This document shows positions 57,435 to 64,000 of a stretch of DNA of 64,000 nucleotides, piece after piece. Source of the DNA: Cinnamomum chago (lineage: Eukaryota > Streptophyta > Magnoliopsida > Laurales > Lauraceae). Position 1 is the first letter of the stretch. Each line of letters starts with the position of its first letter. The translations under genes were made by a program, and so were the position numbers. The stretch covers positions 55,486,501-55,550,500 of the forward strand of contig CP142457.1 in NCBI GenBank assembly GCA_038049695.1, in the 5' to 3' direction. Below the pieces are notes generated by a model, which had not been told where the DNA came from, searched no databases, and worked only from the letters and a program-made list of their open reading frames with translations.

Positions 57435-58189
57435 AACATGGCAATGCTCACATATTGAGCGTGATTGCCTCTGTTTGGAGGTTTGTCGAATGTACGTCTA
57501 TATGTAGTGTATAGAGAAGCCAAGCATTTGAAATGAACATGCATAAAAAAGTGGCCTCTAGCATTTAGGTCCCTTTCGTTTACATGAAATTTAATTTTTA
57601 GAAAATTTGAAAATACTTATTCCTACCTAAGTAAATAAAATTGAAGAAATAAAGGTGAAGGTCTACAAATAGTCATCAAATAATCTCTTTTTGGTGCAAG
57701 GGAGATGAGAGATAAAATTATTTTTAAGGGGGTCACTATGTAGAAGAAAATCTGAAGATGCTACTATGTAAATGATATGTAGAGTCTTAAAGAAACTTGT
57801 GGATGAACCACATATGAACAATATGCAGTAAGTATTCATCTTTTCAAATAATAATATTTTTTCTCTTTAAAGTTGAGTTTTAGTTGGAGAAAAAAAATTC
57901 AATTTTGGCTTAAAGAGAAGCCATATCAACTTCTTGGGGTGAATGTGTCTCAAAAGGCACTTAAGACTTGAATGTGTCTATTCAAATATTTCAAGTTTTC
58001 ATAAATGCATAACATAATATCAATAAATTTAAATATTGTAAGATTTCATTATCATAGAATAAAATAGTGTCATATTATTATATTTTGTCACTTATGGTGT
58101 TTGGCAATTTTTCAAATTTTAATACACATTTGAAGTGTTTGGCAATTAAAAAAAAGTCACAAGATGATATACTAAACAAGAACTGTAGA

Positions 58190-58800
58190 GAATGTAATCA
58201 ATTAACCAAATATAAGATCCACTAATTAGTAATCCCAATTGTTTATAATCATGGTAGGACCCATTTATTGTTTAAATCATTAATATTAAAGGTTAAAATC
58301 ATGAAATTCAAGCAATGTTGTTTAATTAAGGTGGGTCCACCAATTGCATTTTATGGTGATTAACACCAATAGCCCCATCTAGGTTTTTTTTTTTTGGTAA
58401 AATCTTATATGATGTCAGACATAATGGATTAATCCATTTATGAGAAATCATTATGGGACCCATTTGATATCGGTAGTCATATTAACAATTAGGAAGCTAT
58501 CAAATAATGGGATCTATTTAATGGTGGCAAACTAATAATTAGAATCACACAATTCAATCTCGGTAATCGTGGGACCCAACTAATTTTGTAGTATGGGTTC
58601 CGCCTAATATTGGTAATCACGATGAAAGCCCTTATTTTGATAGTTGTAGAACCCACTTACTTTTGATAATTAACAATGGGTTATGCAATCGTGATATGAC
58701 TATTGGATCGCACATTAAATTTGTAGGCACTGTGGGGCCACTCTAATAGTAGGAGTGATAAATGTTAAGACTTATAGTGGGCCACTACAATTAATGGGTG
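58190..58800. repeat. Degenerate short-period repeat (GGTAATCATGGTGGGACCCA-like)
   Basis: Phrases around GTAATC-TGG-GGACCCA recur every 40-60 bp (58250, 58326, 58452, 58568, 58680) with heavy divergence. Confidence 0.5.
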
Positions 58801-59070
58801 CTCATGAATTCTCCCATAGTTTTTACGCAAACTATCTATTCCTAATTAGAAAAGACTTCTTAACAAAATACTTTTTTATACCGCATATCCTTGAATAATC
58901 TAATATGAAGGTTTTTGGAAGAAAGTGGGATATTGTAAGATACTTTCTAAATAATCCAAACACCTCATTTTTAAGTGAATTGATTATATTCTAAACTAGG
59001 AGATAATACAACAAAATCACTTAAAATATATATCTTGTTTCCAAACACCCCCTTATGTCTTTTGAAAAAT

Positions 59071-59255
59071 ACATTTGTGCATTTTCAATAAGTTGTCTCC
59101 TTGGCCCATTTGTGTGGATGTCACCCATTTCCAAGGGATGCCTCTCAACTCAATACATTAAGAACATTTGTGCATTTTCAATAAGATGTGTCTCTTGAGC
59201 TCGTTTGTGTGGATGTAACCCGATTCTAAGGGACGCCTTCCAACTCTATAAATTA
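59071..59255. repeat. 93-bp tandem duplication
   Basis: ACATTTGTGCATTTTCAATA starts at 59071 and 59164; both units go on with TTTGTGTGGATGT-ACCC and CCAACTC-type phrases. Confidence 0.88.
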
Positions 59256-60559
59256 AGGTGATTTTCAGATTTTTATATAACATTCAAAATGACTAGAAAT
59301 GCAACATTTTCAGAAGAAAATTACCTAAAATCATTTTCATCACATTTATTTTTGCCTTGATTTTAAGGCCAATTCTATATTTCTGAATTCTCTTTAAAGT
59401 GTTGCAAAAGAATCTGGTAGGGCTTTCTCATATGACTTTTAGTTAATTTTGTGCATATGCTCTTATATTATTAAAACATTATGGTATTGGTTAGTTTGGT
59501 GTTTGGGACTTGTGATATTGCCATAGAACCATAATAGAACTTTATTAAAATTCAAATTTCAACCTCCTTTTTAATTATGGTGGATGCATAGATTAATACT
59601 TTTGAAAAATTAATTGAGTGTGCTTTTTGGGTTATTGAATAAAATTTGTATTTGACCTGGGCTAAACGAGTTTTGGGTGTGCTTTAACCTTTTTACTAAT
59701 TATTATTTATTTTAGATATTAGTTTTAACTTATAAATCAATTTATGCGAGACTAACTGTGCATCACATAGGGCTTTCTCATTTTTATTGAATATTAATTG
59801 AATGATTTCTATCCTTTTCTTAGTTGATAATTAATTTAAATATTAACATTGATTAACTATTTCATTTAAATGATACTTAACTCTGCATCGCAGGGGCTTT
59901 CATGCTAGTATTCTTGAAAGAAAAGACTTCAAAAGTGAATATAATTTTCTATCATTGGGCATATTATAATGGGGTATAGGAAAAAAAAATTATGTGCAGG
60001 TAAACAAATATCCATTTTGGCATATTTGACTAGCTCATATAAGGAAAATATCAAAATAACTAGTGTGAATCCTTTTAATTACTACGTAAGCAAAGATTAT
60101 TTAAAACGCCCTTTCATTTTCTTATGGAGGCTCACTTATGATCAATCTATTCCCTTCTCAAAATGCTCTTGAGGAGTAAGCATGAGTTTCACTTTGGCTC
60201 CGATTAACCAAATTTCACCATTAAATCTATATTAGAAACAACAATTTATACTCAAAACTCCATTCAACTTTGGAACTTTAAAGTTAGAACTAAGATTATT
60301 TGATAGTAATAATATTTACTTTACTCTCAAGCTCTATCTATGTTGGACTTTAATGGAGTTATAACTTAAGTACCTTGTAGGTGTAGCAAATCATACTAAA
60401 CTCTAAGGATGGCAAAATGTAGGTCAAACGAGTGACCAGCCTTGACCCACTCCAATAAAGTACTTTGATTGTTTTTTTTCCTTTGACGCGGGTAAGGATT
60501 TATAGATTTTAATCCAATTCAGGTTTGGAGCAGGTCGAGATCTTGGCTGTCTCGCCTTG

Positions 60560-60992
60560 TGTAGGATCTTACACCCCAAAATTAAATGGTGATTGAAGAG
60601 GCACAATTTAAGGTTTTGGCATTCGACATCTCACCCGCATGTCTGTTTTTAGAGTCCTCACCTGAGAGAGTGACATTGTAGACTCTAGGTGATGTGCCGC
60701 AAGACAGCACACCAACCCTGCAAGATCTCCAACAATCCCCCTCCTCACTGCTAATGGGACTTAAACTCGTGACCTATATCTGATACCACTTGTAGGATTG
60801 TACACCCCTTGAGCTATTATTTTGAGGAAAACCAATTAGTGATAGAAGATGCAAAATTTAAGGTTTTAAGATCTTGGCATTCGAAATAGCACCGCAAGTC
60901 TATTTTTAGAGCCATCACCAGAGGTAGCGGAATTATAGACTTTGAGTGATATTCCGCAGGATAGCACACCAACCCCCGCAAGGTCTCCAACA
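60560..60992 (-). mobile_element. TRIM (miniature LTR retrotransposon), complete
   Basis: Two LTRs, 60560-60734 (175 bp) and 60791-60992 (202 bp), both TGTAGGAT...TCTCCAACA, surround only 56 bp. That interior holds a purine tract on the minus strand (complement of ATCCCCCTCCTC, 60735-60746) and a tRNA-Met primer site (complement of TGATACCACT, 60781-60790). CCTTG flanks both sides (60555-60559 and 60993-60997). No coding capacity; it must borrow enzymes. The LTRs have diverged by substitutions and a 27-bp length difference. Confidence 0.93.
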
Positions 60993-60997
60993 CCTTG

Positions 60998-61499
60998 CCA
61001 TGCACATTGTAACTAAATGACATGATTTTAGAATTAAATTAAAGTAGACATATAATATAATGAAAGAAAGTTTTACTTGTTCGAAAACCTTCTATGGGCA
61101 ATATAAAAAATTTGATAACACGTCGCTCAATTGGATTAGACACAGGAAGTCAGGCAGATTTAGATTCAGCCTGGCCCATGATAAATTCTATCTATTTCTA
61201 TCCCTACACAAACTCTATTCCAAACTATACCAACCAAATCCACATCTTCTCTCTCAAAATAATTTTGTATACCCACAATATATAGCTATCTGGACCCTTC
61301 ACCGACATTCTTCTTTATCAAAGACGCAAACTCTACCAGAATTTGGAAACAAATATAAACATATCTTGAATTGGTGCATATGGGAGGACAGGCAGATGGC
61401 TGAGGCAGGAAAACAAATATATCCATGTGAAAATGTGACTGCAACCATCTTTGTGAGAACCATATACATTCAGTATATTCACGTTATTATTAGTTATTT
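60998..61499. other. Noncoding stretch
   Basis: The open frame through 61060-61563 has no recognised family motif and crosses paralogous noncoding sequence. Confidence 0.4.
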
Positions 61500-61690
61500 C
61501 TGCTACATGTCTCTGTCTCTCTCTGTACGGGGGACGTCGTGGTCACTACTCACTGGTCAGTAGTCAGAAGGGAATTGAAAAGTTGAGCAGTGCCAGCCCA
61601 ATTTGAGGAAGCATCTAATCCACATAGCACGTGGACGCCTGCACGTCACTGGCTCCCGGCAAGATTCCTCTAAAATTAAATTGGGACAGT
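61500..61690 (+). repeat. Segment B, third block (paralogous to 24070-24240)
   Basis: GGGACGTCGTGGTCA and TGCACGTCACT are shared in order with segment A. Segment B has an extra CACTACTCACTGGTCAGTAG stretch. Confidence 0.7.
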
Positions 61691-61744
61691 GACCGTACGA
61701 CAATCTTTAAACTCGTAAAAACTGTTCGTGAGAAAAAAAAGGAA

Positions 61745-62305
61745 AAAAAATGGTGTGAGAGGCAATTTTATCCTTTAATCCTCCGATATCGTATGTCTGC
61801 TATCATACAATACTATCCTATTTATCACATTGTGCGATATCTTATGATCGTAGGATATCGTATTGAGTTTATCATTTTTGATTCTCTAATGACTTTTTTT
61901 CTATTTTTATCTTATCATCTTGTTTTGAATATGGCAGAAATATATCCTTTCACACCATTCTCTTTCTTTATTCTTTGCAACTTCTTGAAAAAATCTACTC
62001 ATTTGTGCTTAGGCTTGTGTTGACTAAAATGTATAAACTCTAGATAATAGAAAATAGTATAGTAAGATCCATCCCACATAAACCCACAACAAGTAGAAAC
62101 GAAGTAAGATAATAGAACAAATTTCTGAATTCGTGGTGAAAAAGTGCTTTGTGTTTAGGAGGAAAGGGGTAATTTTACGTTATCCTATGGTCATAGGACA
62201 TCACATTGTGAGATATTTTACATCCCTAAGATATCACAATATAAGATATCCTATAACCATAGGATATCGCACGATGAAGGGTAAAATCGCCACTGTCACA
62301 CCGTT
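61745..62305. mobile_element. Inverted-repeat element with CGATATC motifs
   Basis: GGTGTGAGAGGCAATTTTATCC and the complement of the right end (GGTGTGACAGTGGCGATTTTAC, up to about 62305) are inverted repeats; both continue into CGATATC-rich sequence with palindromes such as GGATATCCTA. Part of the terminal motif recurs internally near 61940 and 62165, hinting at nesting. Target duplication not resolved. Confidence 0.55.
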
Positions 62306-62549
62306 CTTTTGTGTACGAACAATTTTGCAGGAATTATGTATTTGCCAACTGATCTGGGGATATTTTCGGGTTTAAGAACTGCAATACTATCATTATCCCA
62401 ATTAAATACAACAACATATGTCCAACTTGGAACCAGGGACCGCACAAGTCTTGTTTTACAGCAAAAAGAAGTGGATTGCCTTGGAATCCGGATCTTAGTC
62501 GCACCTTACTCTCGTTTAACAGAATTCATGGGCACTGGTCTTACCCTAG

Positions 62550-63504
62550 ATAGGGATGTAAGTGGGTATTGGTTGTCTATTTAGCCGGAGGTTCCCACTG
62601 TTAAAATCGGGTCTAAAATCATAGTTCTTGTATTGATTAATAAATGGGTTCGGTTTTTAAGCCTGATTTTGGACTCGGTAGCTAAATGGGTTCGATTCTG
62701 TAACTACAGTGGTTCTGGCCCATAGACCTGGTACTCAATTGGTTTGTAAAAGGACTTGCCTAGCCTCTCTGCTCATCCAACAGATCTATGCGGCAGTTAC
62801 GTATTTCTCCCAAGTCTTATTAGATCCATAACCCTTTTCTTTTACCATCCACTATTTCTTTTTACCTTCTAAGAGGTTTCCTTTTACCTCCTACATTTCT
62901 CTTCTTGCCTCTTCCCCTCATCTCTCTTGCCCTCCCTCAATCTTCCTCCATGTCTCTCCCTCTCGCCAACCTCAACCCCATTCTCGATATGCTCCCCTCT
63001 TTCATCATCTTCCTCATCAAGTTATCTGTGGTAGCGGTGGCTAGTCGCGGCGGCAACAGTGAGGCGTCATCTTCTTCGAGTGATTGTCCATTAGTGGTGG
63101 CGGTAATGGTAGGGGCCGGTGCTTGCTTGACTTCAATGGCTTCATAGGGTTGAAATGCCCTTTTTCCTGTTATTTGCGATACTTAAGCAACTTCATAGGG
63201 TTCAACTATTTCTTCTTTAGCGTTGGCACTAGTCAAAAGAGAACACTGTTAATGATTTCTTCTCCAACTCTAGCAATCTCACATCTATTCAACAAGCTAC
63301 AAGTATGAATTTCTCTCTGTCGATCTTCCTGAAAAGAAATTGAAAATGGAAGTCGGAATCGGATCCTTCTAATCTTACCAGAACTGGTTTTGAAATTAGG
63401 AATTTAGTTCTAAGTCGATTCCAGTTTTGAAACCAGTTCCATCCTCGGACAAACGGTTTTGGGTCCATTGTGGATCCGGACCAAAACCAACATGTTTACA
63501 TCCC
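62550..63504. mobile_element. Mutator-like element with perfect 9-bp target duplication (955 bp)
   Basis: TTACCCTAG occurs at 62541-62549 and 63505-63513. The ends ATAGGGATGTAAG and GTTTACATCCC are short inverted repeats, with GGTTC / GGTTTTGG-type repeats just inside both. The interior includes a CT-rich leader-like stretch (62860-63000) and a GC-richer part (63030-63130: GTGGTAGCGGTGGC, GGCGGCAACAGTG), which may be a captured gene fragment. An 80-codon frame there is not recognisable as a known domain. Confidence 0.85.
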
Positions 63505-63513
63505 TTACCCTAG

Positions 63514-64000
63514 CGTAAGATGCTTCAATTCTCACCCTACCTTTCCTTACCCGAGGGTTGTCTCACCTCCCCCAAGGACTCCTTCATGCATTCAAAGGCT
63601 TCCTTAGTTCATCAAAAGTCAATTTCCCTCATGCAAGGGCTATTCCTACTAGCGTGGATTCGATGGGGGTCCCAGCCCCCTTAGCTAGGGGATCAAAAAA
63701 ATTGTATAGGGAAATCATAAATTCTCTAAAAGTTAATCCCTACATGGAATTCCTAAATCTTCGTCTCCACTGAAACATTAAAAAAAAACCAGCAAGGATG
63801 GTGGAATCTAGGATTTTAGTAAAAAGAAAAACATTTCGTCAAAAAATTCTGCATGTTTAGATGAGTAACGAATTAAATTGAGGTGAGGTAAAGCCTCCAT
63901 TATCCAGATAAGAAAAGACTAGAAGTCATTTCAAAAGGAAGCAAATTCAAAATTCCTTCATTTTTTTAATAACCTAGTAAAAAAACAACATCATTTCTTT
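63514..64000. other. Noncoding stretch at window end
   Basis: No gene or element recognised. Confidence 0.4.

Larger units (their letters stand above)
56055..60360 (+). repeat. Duplicated segment B (colinear with 18550-22075; part also with 13965-14440)
   Basis: Paralogous blocks lie at 56055-56477 and 56770-57094 (versus 18550-19270), 57105-57740 (versus 13965-14440), about 57800-57860 (versus 20950-21050) and 59985-60340 (versus 21570-22075), all in the same orientation. Intervening differences are mostly identifiable insertions. No genes are seen in it. Confidence 0.78.

Noticed and set aside
61060-61563. 167-codon open frame
   Set aside because: Its end overlaps noncoding DNA shared with segment A, where the frame is not kept; no motif.

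Overview
The window is nuclear DNA of a flowering plant. The evidence is the spread of plant transposon types (Copia with tRNA-Met primer sites, CACTA, Mutator-like, hAT, PIF/Harbinger-like, LINE, tRNA-derived SINE, TRIM), a plant-specific AP2/ERF gene of the DREB type, and a broken copy of an intron-containing chloroplast arginine-biosynthesis gene (ArgJ type). The species cannot be fixed from the sequence. A woody angiosperm with a TE-rich genome would fit. No bacterial, organellar, rRNA or tRNA gene was seen.

Only one gene looks intact: an intronless DREB-type ERF transcription factor on the minus strand at 30070-30720. Nearly everything else is mobile DNA at different stages of decay.

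Layout. 1-3650: decayed hAT transposase and its 3' end, split by a complete 2.45-kb non-autonomous CACTA element (416-2863) with a 3-bp target duplication. 3893-4135: first copy of a locally duplicated segment. About 4140-8372: 3' part of a SIRE/Maximus-like Copia element with its long 3' LTR. 10160-11185: 5'-truncated LINE with a 16-bp target duplication. 11659-12914: four exons of an ArgJ pseudogene. 13.6-18 kb: CACTA-like ends around a small internally deleted Copia element (14539-16671). 18.5-24.5 kb: duplicated segment 'A', carrying LTR, SINE and LINE remnants. 25.5-28.3 kb: Copia RNase H relic, a small Mutator-like MITE and microsatellites. 30.0-30.7 kb: the ERF gene. 31.2-33.8 kb: several MITEs, one PIF/Harbinger-like. 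35.7-41 kb: two non-autonomous Mutator-like elements with 9-bp target duplications. 43.3-49.0 kb: a nearly full-length but dead Tork-type Copia element on the minus strand. 50.9-55.3 kb: foldback elements, RTE-type LINE scraps and a Mutator-like element. 56-62.5 kb: duplicated segment 'B', colinear with 'A', containing a foldback MITE, a solo LTR, a SINE and a TRIM. 62550-63504: another element with a perfect 9-bp target duplication.

The genes do not form a pathway. What ties the window together is layered transposition: old duplicated segments (A, B and pieces of a third copy) received independent insertions, so that comparing the copies exposes empty sites, as it did for the solo LTR at 56478-56764. 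I found no convincing undescribed biochemical system. The most unusual items are the repeat-dense CACTA element, the palindrome-bearing Mutator-like elements, the 52-bp duplication flanking the Tork element, and the YRG-to-YHG change in the ERF DNA-binding domain.
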